Notes under the pieces: model-generated | The model's input: the letters and a program-made list of their open reading frames with translations, nothing else | Database searches by the model: none | What the model was told of the DNA's origin: nothing | Shown: one piece after another, positions 53,184 to 62,394 of the stretch | How the letters are laid out: every line of letters starts with the position of its first letter | Numbering within the stretch: the stretch's first letter is position 1 | Translations under genes and position numbers: made by a program | NCBI RefSeq assembly: GCF_014642405.1 | Contig: NZ_BMIN01000004.1 | Span: forward strand, 1 to 64,000 | Reading direction: 5' to 3' | Source: Pontibacillus salipaludis | GTDB taxonomy: Bacteria; Bacillota; Bacilli; Bacillales; BH030062 | Length of the DNA stretch: 64,000 nt

Positions 53184-54919
53184 AACTGTCCCTCCTTCCT
53201 TGGGAGTATGAAGGAAATAGTTGTCCCTTCTCCCCACGTACTCTCAATATGTAACCGAGCATCATCCCCATACATGTGAACGAGTCGCTCATTCACATTA
53301 AACAAGCCAAGCCCAGTTCCTTTATCCGACTCTACTTGAGTTAGACCTAGGTCTCTTAACTTTTCTGGAGCAATCCCTTGTCCATTATCTGTTACAGATA
53401 TAAGCACGCCTTCTGTATGATTGTGAAGCGTTACATAAATTTCAGCTTGCGCTTCCTGATTTTTCACTCCGTGTTTAATACAATTTTCTACTAAAGGTTG
53501 TAATGATAAAGGAGGTATATGAGCATCGAGTGCTTCTTCATCCACATCGTAGTTCACATGAAGCTGATCCACAAACCGGGTTTCTTCTATTAACAAATAA
53601 GCCTTAACATGCTGAAGTTCCTCTTCTAAGGTGATCCACTTACGTGTGGTGGCGCTTAAGTTTTGCCTGAAGTATCTGGATAACGCTATTAATACAGATC
53701 GGGCTCTTTTAGGTTCAGTTCGTATGAGCGAAACGATGACATTTAAAGAATTAAATAGAAAATGAGGATTGACCTGCGCTTGTAAAGCTTTCACTTCTGC
53801 TTCTCGCGCTAATTCTTGTGCTTTCTCCGCTTCTGCAATCTCAAGCTGTTGACCTAAAAGGGCGCTAAGTCCTTGAATCAGTTCAAGCATAACATTTGAA
53901 ATTTCCTTTTCAGATCGAACGTAAAACTTTAACGTACCGACCACATCATTCTTCCTTTTTAAAGGGGCAATAACAGCAGCGCCTAAAGGACAATCGGGCT
54001 CTGTACAATGAATATCTTCATGTTTGACGATTTTTCGCTCCCCGGTTTGAATCACATCTCTAGTAGCCGAAGTTTGAATGGCTTCACCCGTCTTATGATG
54101 ATCATCTGCGAGCCCCACATGCGCCAGAATAACCTCATGATTTGTCATGGAGATGGCGCTTACGCCCACTTCCTTATAAATAATTTCACATGCTTTTTTA
54201 GCTGAGGATTCATTCAAACCTTTCCTCATATAAGCAATGGTTGATTCCGCCAGTTTTAACGCCTTTTGAGCTTGAAGCGCTCCTACTTTTTCTTCCTCAT
54301 TTAGAACATTTCGAATAATTAATAGAAATAGAGCTGATCCTACTCCATTAGCTACGATCATAGGCAAACCAATCTCTTGCACTAACTCAAAGGCCTGGTT
54401 AAATGGCTTTGAAACCCCAAGAATAATCATCATTTGAACTGTTTCAGCCAGGGCTCCTACAAACAATGCAGTCTTTAGACGTAAAGGCTTATTCTTTTTA
54501 TAAAAGGCTCCAGCTAAACACCCCGCTACAACAGCTGAGATCCCACAAGCAAGCCCAGTGAATCCACCTAATGAGAATCTATGCAGCCCTGCAATAAGTC
54601 CAGCTCCGATTCCAATCTGATAACCTCCAAATAATCCAGCTGCTACGATTCCAATAACCCTTGAGTTAGCAATCGCTTCATCCCCACTAACCTGATAAGC
54701 AAAGGAACCGTACTCAAAAGATAACGTATCATATGTAATGCCTGTATAGGTTCCGATCATTCCAAATACGCCGAAAAACGCAATCGCTACGTATCGTTGC
54801 TTAGAGGTAAGAGTTTTCTTATCTACTAACTCTCTAAAGAAGCGAAACCTTGTGATGACAAAAGCGACTGTTACAATAATGCCCAACCGCTCTAACATCG
54901 GTAGAAATAATTCAAGCAC
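53180..54919 (-). CDS. LytS-type sensor histidine kinase
   Basis: A 579-residue kinase. Six or so N-terminal helices form a 5TM-5TMR_LYT module (about 1-200), a GAF domain follows (about 215-350, with CTEPDCPLGAAVIAPLKRK), then the His_kinase segment QVNPHFLFNSLNV (His near residue 385) and an HATPase with NGQGIAPEKL. I choose GTG 54919 (MLELFLPMLERLG), which aligns with LytS starts and has GAGAGGGG eight bases upstream. In B. subtilis LytS responds to pyruvate. Confidence 0.9.
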   Translation of the reverse strand: MLELFLPMLERLGIIVTVAFVITRFRFFRELVDKKTLTSKQRYVAIAFFGVFGMIGTYTGITYDTLSFEYGSFAYQVSGDEAIANSRVIGIVAAGLFGGYQIGIGAGLIAGLHRFSLGGFTGLACGISAVVAGCLAGAFYKKNKPLRLKTALFVGALAETVQMMIILGVSKPFNQAFELVQEIGLPMIVANGVGSALFLLIIRNVLNEEEKVGALQAQKALKLAESTIAYMRKGLNESSAKKACEIIYKEVGVSAISMTNHEVILAHVGLADDHHKTGEAIQTSATRDVIQTGERKIVKHEDIHCTEPDCPLGAAVIAPLKRKNDVVGTLKFYVRSEKEISNVMLELIQGLSALLGQQLEIAEAEKAQELAREAEVKALQAQVNPHFLFNSLNVIVSLIRTEPKRARSVLIALSRYFRQNLSATTRKWITLEEELQHVKAYLLIEETRFVDQLHVNYDVDEEALDAHIPPLSLQPLVENCIKHGVKNQEAQAEIYVTLHNHTEGVLISVTDNGQGIAPEKLRDLGLTQVESDKGTGLGLFNVNERLVHMYGDDARLHIESTWGEGTTISFILPRKEGQL

Positions 54920-54981
54920 GCTCCCCACCCCTCTCTTGTAAAGATAAACCTATTGTAGCATGCATAGCTCTAAAATATAAA

Positions 54982-55024
54982 AGCAGCTTTAAGATCCTTT
55001 AATGGAACCTCAAAGCTGCTTAAA
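54982..55024 (-). terminator. terminator of cydC
   Basis: On the minus strand AAGCAGCTTT pairs with AAAGCTGCTT, followed by TTATATT. Confidence 0.75.
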
Positions 55025-55027
55025 AAC

Positions 55028-56740
55028 TTACACAAGAACTTCTTTTTCGATTTGTTTCATTCGATAAAAATACCCTTCATGCTTCAATAATTCTTGATAA
55101 GATCCTGATTCTACAATTTCACCTTGATCAAAAACAATGATTTGGTCCATGTGTTCAAGACCGACAAGTCTGTGGCTAATGAGAAGAAGCGTATCATCCT
55201 GCGCTTCGCGAAAAACGCGCTCTAGAACCGCTTGTTCGGTTACAGCATCAAGTGAAGAAGTTGGCTCATCAAGCAACCACAGCCGCTCCTTCTTCAATAG
55301 AGCTCTAGCAATGGCTAACCGCTGTTTCTCACCTCCGGATAAGTTGTCACCCTTCTCTAAGATTGTCTGATCCAAATCAAAGTTTTGCATGTGTACGTAC
55401 TCAAGTACTCCGTGAAGTTCTTCATCTGTAGCTTCTTCTTTAGCTATTAGAAGGTTTTCTCGCAACGAACCATAGAAGTAGTGATTCTCTTGTTGAACCA
55501 CATTTGTACGAGCCCAAATGTCTTCCTGGCTATAGGAATCTTGAGATATCTCATCATACAATACCGTTCCGCTTGTAGGGGTATAAAATTTTAAAAGCAA
55601 CTGGAAAAATGTAGATTTCCCAGAACCACTAGCTCCTACAATTGCAGTCTTCGATCCAGCCGGTATATGAAGATCTACATCCTGAAGAGAACTCCTTTTC
55701 TCCTCTGGAAAAGCAAACGATACACTTTTCATAGTCAATGAAAAAGGCTTGTTACTAGGTAGACTTTTCGTAGGCTCACCTATCTCTGGTTTATCCTGAA
55801 CGACTTCATGAAGTCGCTTGGCTGCTCTACGACTATCTTCAAAGTGAGCAGGTACTAATGCCATCGGTACAGCATTCTCGAACACCGTTAAAGAAATCAT
55901 AATCAGCATAGCTAAGAACACACCGTCTAATTCATTGTTTGAAACAAGATAGGCCCCAAATGCAATCACAAGCCAAGATACAAGCAGTGTAACCATACTA
56001 TTCATCGATTGATGGTAAGTAGCCATTTTCCCTTCTTTCTCTTGCTCATCAATATAACGAGCAGATGCTTGCTCTAATTCCTCTTTCTTGGTTCCTAGTT
56101 GTTGATATAACTTCAAATCCATAAAACCATATAAGAACTCTGTGACTTCACTAGATAAAGCCCCACGTTCTTCTCGCAGGCGTGTTTCGATTCTTCTTTG
56201 CTTAAAAGCAAACCACGCTGGTAATAAAAATCCCGTTACAAAGAGACCGACTAGTAACAAGACAGCAACGGTAACTGAATAAAATACAGTAAAGAAAATA
56301 GTAGCAAGAAAGATAAACCCAAGAACGATAGGGGGATAATAAACTCTCAAAAAGAAATTTTGCAACCGATCAATATCCCCAACGATCCTCGATAACAAGT
56401 CTCCAGATTTGTACTTCTGAAAAATCGCTGGTGCCAAAGGCTCTAACTTTTCATAGAAATGAACACGCAATTGGCTAAGCATAGTAAATGTAGCTCGGTG
56501 TGAATATAAACGTTCTAGATAACGACCAAAGGCACGCGCAAACCCCATAATTTTTAAAAAAGCAATCATAAGAGAAAGGGTATAGATAGGAGGTAGCAGG
56601 GCTGCTTTTGAAATAAGGTAGCCACTCGAAGCAAACAGCGCAACTGCTGTAATACCAGCTAAAAAGCCAAATAAAACAGATAAATAGATATCTCTCTTCT
56701 CAACCATCATATCCTTCATTACCGCTCTAAGTTCATTCAT
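55028..56740 (-). CDS. cydC: ABC exporter subunit CydC
   Basis: A 570-residue half-transporter: six helices (about 15-310) and an ATPase domain with Walker A GASGSGKST, signature LSGGEKQR and Walker B WLLDEPTSSLD. With CydD it exports glutathione/cysteine-like thiols (or handles heme) needed for cytochrome bd assembly. It overlaps cydD by 4 bp (ATGA). Confidence 0.88.
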   Translation of the reverse strand: MNELRAVMKDMMVEKRDIYLSVLFGFLAGITAVALFASSGYLISKAALLPPIYTLSLMIAFLKIMGFARAFGRYLERLYSHRATFTMLSQLRVHFYEKLEPLAPAIFQKYKSGDLLSRIVGDIDRLQNFFLRVYYPPIVLGFIFLATIFFTVFYSVTVAVLLLVGLFVTGFLLPAWFAFKQRRIETRLREERGALSSEVTEFLYGFMDLKLYQQLGTKKEELEQASARYIDEQEKEGKMATYHQSMNSMVTLLVSWLVIAFGAYLVSNNELDGVFLAMLIMISLTVFENAVPMALVPAHFEDSRRAAKRLHEVVQDKPEIGEPTKSLPSNKPFSLTMKSVSFAFPEEKRSSLQDVDLHIPAGSKTAIVGASGSGKSTFFQLLLKFYTPTSGTVLYDEISQDSYSQEDIWARTNVVQQENHYFYGSLRENLLIAKEEATDEELHGVLEYVHMQNFDLDQTILEKGDNLSGGEKQRLAIARALLKKERLWLLDEPTSSLDAVTEQAVLERVFREAQDDTLLLISHRLVGLEHMDQIIVFDQGEIVESGSYQELLKHEGYFYRMKQIEKEVLV

Positions 56741-58470
56741 GTCGTCATACCTCCCTGCTGCGTCTTCACCATCGCACGATAGAAAGGATTATTCTCTTCA
56801 AGCTCTATGTGAGTCCCCTTTTGAACAATCGCTCCATTATCCATATATATAATCTGATCTGCATGTTTAATCGTATGGAGTCGATGGGCAACAGTAATGA
56901 TTGTTGCACTTCGACTAAGCTCTTGAATAGAGGACTGCAAAATCCGTTCTGTCTGCAAATCTAGCCCTGTGGTCGGTTCATCAAACAAGATGATAGACGG
57001 TTGTTTTAAGAAAGCACGAGCTATGGCCACACGCTGTTTCTCTCCACCTGAAAGACCACGTCCTCCTTCTCCGACAAGTGTATCGTACCCATGTTCTAAA
57101 GACTCTACTAGTGGCGCAATTCCTGCTTTTATAGCAGCCTGCTCAACAGCTTCCCTCGAAACCTCTCCTTTTTTACCCACTGCTATATTTTCAGCAATCG
57201 TTCCTGAAAAAAGAAACGGGTTCTGAGATATATAACTGACTTTGTCAAACCACTGTTCCTCTTTTATATCAGAACGCTCTAAATCATCTACCCAGACAGA
57301 TCCTCCAGATAGTGGGAGAAGACCCGCTAGCACATGAAGAAGTGTCGTCTTCCCTGAACCACTCTTCCCCACTATAGCTGTTTGACTGTATGGTGGAATG
57401 TCTGCTTGAATATCTCTCAATTCAAATCCTTCAGCCTCATACGCAAAACGAACATCATGCAATCGTATATAAGGAGGAATGTCCTTTCGTCCTAGAGAGC
57501 CATCTCCCCACTCTACTTCTCGATCCTCTGTATTTAGTACATCGGCAATTTTTTGAGCTGCCCCCATACTGCCACGTCCTGTATGAAAAGCCTGGCCAAG
57601 ATTTTTTAGAAACAAATAGAATTCGGGTGCTAATATAAGTACAAAAAAGGCTGTGGAAAACGTGATTGATTGAAATAACACAAGTCTTAAACCAATTTCT
57701 AATGCAATTAAACCGATACTAAGCATAGAAATGAGTTCTAGCATAAGAGAAGATACAAACGCGATTTTTAAAACTTCCATGGTTGAATCTCTAAAGTCTA
57801 AGCTGCTCTTCTCGATTAATTCTTTTTGCTTACGAGATTGACCGAACAGCTTCAGTGTTGATAATCCTTGAAGGGTATCTAGAAAGCGACCAGAGAAAAC
57901 AGCCATTTTATCTAATTGTTCTTCAGACTTTTTCTTTGTCATAATACCAATAATGATATAAAAAAGGGGTATAAACGGAGCGGTAATCATCATGATAAGT
58001 CCTGAATAGATGTGCTCCATAGAAACCACAACAAGAATCATCACGGGTACAATGGATGTTTGAATAACTTGTGGAATGTATTGGCTGAAGTAGCCGTCAA
58101 TTTCATCAACAGCGTCTAGTACGGTACTTACTTTCTGCCCTGATTGCCCTTCCATAGATGTTTGGAGTGGATTTTTAGAGAATTTATATACAAGTTGTGA
58201 TCTAAAATATTCCTTTACTCTGGATGCCATCTTAACCCCGGCTCGACCGTTCCAATAGGTTAATGCCGAACGAGCAACTAAAACGAACAATAACCCAATA
58301 AGATCAGGGATAATGTCCTCAAAACTTGCACCTTTGAGAAAAATTTGATCAACAATGGATACAAAGAATAATGCTTGAGCAATAACCGTTATCCCTAACA
58401 GAAGAGAAGAAACAATAAGCAATAACCTGGTAGCCTTTTGTTTCTTAGCATGTTGTTTTAATACATTCAT
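56737..58470 (-). CDS. cydD: ABC exporter subunit CydD
   Basis: A 577-residue half-transporter with six helices and an ATPase domain (Walker A GKSGSGKTT, signature LSGGEKQR, Walker B IILFDEPTTGLD). I choose ATG 58470 (MNVLKQH), with AAGGAG eleven bases upstream; an ATG at 58491 lies upstream of that site. cydA and cydB, which precede cydCD in B. subtilis, are not next to it. A Rex/Fnr-type box lies at the promoter. Confidence 0.88.
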   Translation of the reverse strand: MNVLKQHAKKQKATRLLLIVSSLLLGITVIAQALFFVSIVDQIFLKGASFEDIIPDLIGLLFVLVARSALTYWNGRAGVKMASRVKEYFRSQLVYKFSKNPLQTSMEGQSGQKVSTVLDAVDEIDGYFSQYIPQVIQTSIVPVMILVVVSMEHIYSGLIMMITAPFIPLFYIIIGIMTKKKSEEQLDKMAVFSGRFLDTLQGLSTLKLFGQSRKQKELIEKSSLDFRDSTMEVLKIAFVSSLMLELISMLSIGLIALEIGLRLVLFQSITFSTAFFVLILAPEFYLFLKNLGQAFHTGRGSMGAAQKIADVLNTEDREVEWGDGSLGRKDIPPYIRLHDVRFAYEAEGFELRDIQADIPPYSQTAIVGKSGSGKTTLLHVLAGLLPLSGGSVWVDDLERSDIKEEQWFDKVSYISQNPFLFSGTIAENIAVGKKGEVSREAVEQAAIKAGIAPLVESLEHGYDTLVGEGGRGLSGGEKQRVAIARAFLKQPSIILFDEPTTGLDLQTERILQSSIQELSRSATIITVAHRLHTIKHADQIIYMDNGAIVQKGTHIELEENNPFYRAMVKTQQGGMTT

Positions 58471-58508
58471 AGTGATCCCGTCTCCTTGCATCTCTCTTTC
58501 AGTTCTTT

Positions 58509-58544
58509 ATGTGAATAATTTCACATTTCCTCTTTTGTATTATA
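58509..58544 (-). promoter_or_regulatory. cydDC -10 region and Rex-type box
   Basis: ATGTGAATAATTTCACAT (58509-58526) matches the Rex consensus TTGTGAANNNNTTCACAA at all but the outer bases (and also TGTGA-N6-TCACA of Fnr). It lies 12 bp downstream of a TATAAT on the minus strand (58544-58539), where binding would block transcription. Confidence 0.75.
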
Positions 58545-58651
58545 AAAGAAATATCCTTACTATGCATGAATTTTGCCTATATTTATTGTAAAAATAGGAG
58601 TATTACTCCATTAGTGTTTATTAAGCCTCCCCGAACTATTCACCAAATAAA

Positions 58652-58712
58652 AAAAGCCCCCTTCGTTAGAAAAGATACTTTAACAAACTAAAGGGTGCCA
58701 GACACCCTTCAG
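58652..58712 (-). terminator. terminator region of the XRE gene
   Basis: On the minus strand an imperfect stem (CCCTTTAGTTTGTTA with TCTAACGAAGGGGGC) is followed by TTTTTTT. Just before it is a small stem GGGTGTCTGGCACCC, the same motif as at 8968. Confidence 0.65.
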
Positions 58713-58756
58713 TTCTTTATCGCAATAAAGGATTTAAGCAATAGATCTTGCGGGAG

Positions 58757-58966
58757 TTACTTTATATTCTCATCATCCTCAAAGATAAAGAGATCCTCGA
58801 TCGTACAGCCGAATACTTGTGCTAGTTTATGAGCCAGTACAAGTGAAGGCTTATACTTCCCTTTCTCGAGTGATATTATGGTTTGCCTGGATACTTGAAG
58901 CTGTATAGAGAGGTGTTCCTGAGTGATCTGGTTAGCTTTTCTTTTTTCCTTAATCAAATTTTTCAT
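58757..58966 (-). CDS. XRE-family (Cro/CI-like) small regulator
   Basis: A 69-residue single HTH domain (ITQEHLSIQLQVSRQTIISLEKGKYKPS as the core, helix 2-3 about residues 16-38), typical of small YozG/YgzD-type regulators often paired with a membrane protein gene; none is next to it here. A perfect palindrome overlies its own promoter, which suggests autoregulation. Confidence 0.88.
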   Translation of the reverse strand: MKNLIKEKRKANQITQEHLSIQLQVSRQTIISLEKGKYKPSLVLAHKLAQVFGCTIEDLFIFEDDENIK

Positions 58967-58990
58967 TCCATCACCTTTAAGGTTTATCGT

Positions 58991-59031
58991 ACTTTACGTA
59001 AAGTGTACGTGAAACCGCTCCCCTACGTCAA
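58991..59031 (-). promoter_or_regulatory. promoter and operator of the XRE gene
   Basis: TTGACG (59031-59026), 18 bp, TACACT (59007-59002). The palindrome ACTTTACGTAAAGT (58991-59004) overlaps the -10 and is a likely autoregulatory operator. Confidence 0.7.
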
Positions 59032-59085
59032 ACTCACTTTACCTTTTCCATGCTCTTTTTTCCTGTACAAATATAAAAGGGTATT

Positions 59086-59119
59086 AAAAAATGAGCATTC
59101 TATTAAATGCCCATTTTTT
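59086..59119 (-). terminator. terminator of the ketopantoate-reductase-like gene
   Basis: AAAATGGGCATT pairs with AATGCTCATTTT followed by TTAATA on the minus strand. Confidence 0.7.
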
Positions 59120-59134
59120 AAGGATCTTTGCTAT

Positions 59135-60043
59135 TTATGAACTATAAACCATTAAATTGCCATGGATGGCTGATAATAAAGGAGAATCTATGGAATGCGA
59201 TTCCGCTGCTTCTAACAAATAACCATAGAAATGCTCTGCCTCGACTGGTTGCCCTTTTTCCATATCCCTTTGCATCGATGATTTCATACGATAATCCATT
59301 TGGTGCATCTTATCTAAAAGTGATGTTTCAACTTGATCTTTAATAGGTGCATTTAGATCTCTCATAATTGCAGATATATTATATAAAACGTCATTCATCA
59401 CTTTTAATCCCTCTTCACTCTCGCGAATAGGTCCGATTGGGGAGCGAAATAGTGATGTCACACCCGACATCGTGGAAATAAACAAGTATTTATGCCACAT
59501 TTCCTGTTCAATAGTAGAAGACAATCTAAAGTTCGCTTTAGTACCACTAAAAGCCTTCTCTAATTCCTCTATCCGTTCTGTTCTTTCTCCATTTCGCTCT
59601 CCAAAGACAAGGTCGTGAATGGGACTGGTTTGAACCACTTTTCCACTTGCATCTAATGTCGATTCAATAAAACATAGTCCTCCGAGAACATTGGTAGCAC
59701 CAAATGCTTGGTCAAGCTTTTCCATATGCGCCATACCATTCAATAGTGGTAAGATCATTGTGTCGTTTGAAGCAAAAGGCAACAGATCTTCCATTACCGC
59801 TTCTAAATGATACGCTTTTGTAGATAATAGAATCACATCAAACGGCTCTACCTGTTCCTCTTTGGTAATGATTGAAGGATGGAGATCAACGTCACCATGC
59901 ACACTTTCAATCTCTAATCCACTTCCAAGTATCTGCTCTTTCCTTCCCTTACGCACAAGAAAAGTAACATCTTCCCCCTTCTCAAGTAGCCGTCCTCCGA
60001 AATAACCCCCTACTGCTCCTGCTCCTACAACTAATATTCTCAT
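59135..60043 (-). CDS. 2-dehydropantoate 2-reductase family protein
   Basis: A 302-residue ApbA/PanE-fold protein. The NADPH loop is GAGAVGGYFGG (7-17), a Lys in LSTKAYHLE matches the catalytic lysine, and LLNGMAHMEKL is a family motif. It may be ketopantoate reductase of pantothenate synthesis, but many paralogues have other substrates. It is 18 bp downstream of an MDR oxidoreductase gene and likely co-transcribed with it. Confidence 0.82.
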   Translation of the reverse strand: MRILVVGAGAVGGYFGGRLLEKGEDVTFLVRKGRKEQILGSGLEIESVHGDVDLHPSIITKEEQVEPFDVILLSTKAYHLEAVMEDLLPFASNDTMILPLLNGMAHMEKLDQAFGATNVLGGLCFIESTLDASGKVVQTSPIHDLVFGERNGERTERIEELEKAFSGTKANFRLSSTIEQEMWHKYLFISTMSGVTSLFRSPIGPIRESEEGLKVMNDVLYNISAIMRDLNAPIKDQVETSLLDKMHQMDYRMKSSMQRDMEKGQPVEAEHFYGYLLEAAESHSIDSPLLSAIHGNLMVYSS

Positions 60044-60061
60044 ACGATCCCCCTTGTCCTT

Positions 60062-61054
60062 TTAGCCTATTGTAAAACCAATCTTACCAAAGTTTTTCGA
60101 GTCTCTTATATACGCAAACGCCTCTTGATAATCAGATAGAGCAAACATTTTATCTACTTCCGGTGTTAAGCTATGATTGGTAATAAAGTCTAGCATGTCT
60201 TGAAATTCCTCTCGACTCCCCATGGTTGAACCAAGTAAATTATATTGTCCATAAAAGAATTTGCGAATATCAATCTCGACTTTATCTTCTGTCGTCGCAC
60301 CAAATGTGACTACCGTACCGCCTCTTTTCACAACTCCAAGCGATTTCTCAAACGTCGCTTGTCCGATACTTTCGACTACCACATCCACTTGTTCCTCAGC
60401 TAACTCTTCTTCCCAATCAGAAAGGGTTGGAATAGCAAGGTCAGCTCCTAACTCTTTAGCGGTTTCAAGCTTCTCTTCGCTTCGTGACGTTACGATTACC
60501 TTAGCTCCTATTGCTTTGGCAAACTTTAAAGCAAACGTCAAAACACCACTTCCAATACCAGGAAGAAGCACGGTGTCCCCTTCTTTCACTTTCGCTCTTG
60601 TAAATAAAACCCGGTATGCTGTAAGTGCAGCAAGCGGTAGAACACCCGCTTCTTCCCAGGACAAATGTTGAGGTTTCTTTTCAATATTCTCTTCCGAAAC
60701 TACGATATATTCTGCAAATGTACCGTCATCAGGCAGCCCTAAAATTTCAAATCCTTGTGGGGGCGCATCGCTATTATGCTTCCACCCTAAACCGGGGTTA
60801 ATGACTACCTCATCCCCAATGCTCCATCCTGTTACACCTTCACCAAGCTCTTCAACTACACCAGCACCGTCTGAACCTAATATTAAAGGAGGCTGCTCGA
60901 TCTTGTGGCGACTTGTTACTGCAAGATCTCGTCGGTTCAAGCCTGCTGTTTTAAGTCGCACCTTCACTTTCCCTTTATCTACGTGCGGCGCCTCACACTC
61001 TTCATAATGTAATCCGTCTAATCCTTCTATTTCTTTATGTATAATCGCTTTCAT
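60062..61054 (-). CDS. medium-chain (zinc-type) alcohol dehydrogenase family oxidoreductase
   Basis: A 330-residue MDR protein like YogA. The NAD(P) motif appears as LPGIGSGVLTFALKFAKAIGAKV, and the N-terminal GSDGAGVVEELGEGVTGW is present. The catalytic zinc Cys is replaced (TAGLNRRDLAV), as in quinone oxidoreductases, and the structural zinc cluster is missing. It is probably a zinc-free NADPH-dependent reductase. The ATG has AAAAGGAGTG. Confidence 0.82.
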   Translation of the reverse strand: MKAIIHKEIEGLDGLHYEECEAPHVDKGKVKVRLKTAGLNRRDLAVTSRHKIEQPPLILGSDGAGVVEELGEGVTGWSIGDEVVINPGLGWKHNSDAPPQGFEILGLPDDGTFAEYIVVSEENIEKKPQHLSWEEAGVLPLAALTAYRVLFTRAKVKEGDTVLLPGIGSGVLTFALKFAKAIGAKVIVTSRSEEKLETAKELGADLAIPTLSDWEEELAEEQVDVVVESIGQATFEKSLGVVKRGGTVVTFGATTEDKVEIDIRKFFYGQYNLLGSTMGSREEFQDMLDFITNHSLTPEVDKMFALSDYQEAFAYIRDSKNFGKIGFTIG

Positions 61055-61184
61055 AAACTGTTCACTCCTTTTCGAATGTGTATGACTCTTTTTATCATAA
61101 CAATTTTACTGAAATCTAGAAAAACATTTCCCTTCATACTTTTTGTAAAACAACAAAATCTATCCCTATACTGGAGGTGATACT

Positions 61185-61322
61185 ATGAATAAGGATAAAG
61201 AAACGAAGAAACCTGCACGTAAAGAGCAGCCCACCTCTCTTCATGAACAATTTATTAATAAAGCAGAAAAAACCGATCGTAAAACCTTTGACCGTGAAGG
61301 ATTTTTAGGAAAAGGGTATTAG
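61185..61322 (+). CDS. small basic protein, 45 residues
   Basis: An ORF with a strong TGGAGGTGAT site seven bases before ATG 61185. The protein starts MNKDKETKKPARKEQ, is Lys/Glu-rich and ends EGFLGKGY. It has no membrane segment and is probably unstructured. Not recognised. Confidence 0.6.
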   Translation: MNKDKETKKPARKEQPTSLHEQFINKAEKTDRKTFDREGFLGKGY

Positions 61323-61336
61323 CCAAGATAAGAACT

Positions 61337-61413
61337 CACCTCTCTTTGAAAGCGTTATACTGTTCAATAATCTGAATGTTTTGTAAAATGAAGATACTAT
61401 TCAGAGAGAGGTG
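61337..61413 (+). promoter_or_regulatory. inverted repeat that can sequester the ribosome binding site of the MBL gene
   Basis: CACCTCTCTTTGAA (61337-61350) and TTCAGAGAGAGGTG (61400-61413) pair at 13 of 14 positions. The right arm contains the GAGAGGTG ribosome binding site of the gene at 61420. It could mask translation of read-through mRNA from the small upstream gene. Confidence 0.6.
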
Positions 61414-61419
61414 ACATTT

Positions 61420-62379
61420 ATGGAAGAAAAAGCTCCAATCTATCTTGGACACCGCACTTACGTAATCGATGGTTTTGACCTGGGCATGCCTGGGCGTACG
61501 GGTATATATGTTATTGATGATAAAGACCTTACCCTGGTAGAAACCGGCCCATCCCCATCTGTACCTTACATAAAGAAAGGGCTCGAAGATCTTGGGTTTA
61601 AGCTAACGGATGTAAAGAATATTATCCTGACCCACATTCACCTTGATCATGCTGGTGGTTCCGGTTTATTGCTACAAGAATGTCCTCAAGCCACCGTCTA
61701 TGTCCACCCGAAAGGGAAACGCCATCTAATTAACCCTTCTAAACTCATTGCTGGAGCGAAACAAGTATACGGGGATCAGTTCGAGCCCTTATTCGCTCCA
61801 ATACTACCTATCCCTGAAGATCGGATTAAGATTGTTAATGAGCAAGACGAACTACAAATTGGCCCAACTGCAACTTTAACCTTTTATCATACACCAGGGC
61901 ATGCAAACCATCATATCTCTATATATGATTCTGAAAGCCAGGGGCTTTTCACCGGAGATGCTTGTGGCATTCGTTACCAACATACGGAAGAACACAACGT
62001 TTCTTTATATTTGCCTTCTACCTCACCAAATCAATTCGATCCATTTGTAATGCTTGAAACGATAAAAAAATTAAGCCTTCTCCCCATAACTCGCATTTAC
62101 TTTGGTCACTTTAGTATGTCAGATCAGCCTAATGAAGTGTTTAAATCTGTTGCAAAGTGGTTACCTATCTTTATGGAAGCAGGCCATGAATCTGCACGTG
62201 AAGGCGAAGACCTGACTAAGTTAAAAAAGCGTCTTCATGAAAAGGTTGCGGTTTACTTAGATTCAAAAGGAGTTCCAAGAGATCATGCCATATATAGTGT
62301 TCTAGAACTTGATTTTGAAGTATCAGCTATGGGGATTGCAGATTACTTGGAGAAAACACAAGCCCTTCCAACTAATTAA
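61420..62379 (+). CDS. MBL-fold metallo-hydrolase
   Basis: A 319-residue metallo-beta-lactamase-fold protein. The metal motif THIHLDHAGG (His72, His74, Asp76, His77), the second His in YHTPGHANHH and Asp in FTGDACG are intact. The C-terminal 90 residues are helical. Probably a hydrolase of a thioester or lactone; the substrate is unknown. ATG 61420 is chosen over GTG 61411, which lies inside the ribosome binding site. The aldo/keto reductase gene follows after 15 bp. Confidence 0.85.
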   Translation: MEEKAPIYLGHRTYVIDGFDLGMPGRTGIYVIDDKDLTLVETGPSPSVPYIKKGLEDLGFKLTDVKNIILTHIHLDHAGGSGLLLQECPQATVYVHPKGKRHLINPSKLIAGAKQVYGDQFEPLFAPILPIPEDRIKIVNEQDELQIGPTATLTFYHTPGHANHHISIYDSESQGLFTGDACGIRYQHTEEHNVSLYLPSTSPNQFDPFVMLETIKKLSLLPITRIYFGHFSMSDQPNEVFKSVAKWLPIFMEAGHESAREGEDLTKLKKRLHEKVAVYLDSKGVPRDHAIYSVLELDFEVSAMGIADYLEKTQALPTN

Positions 62380-62394
62380 AAGGAGCGACTCGTA

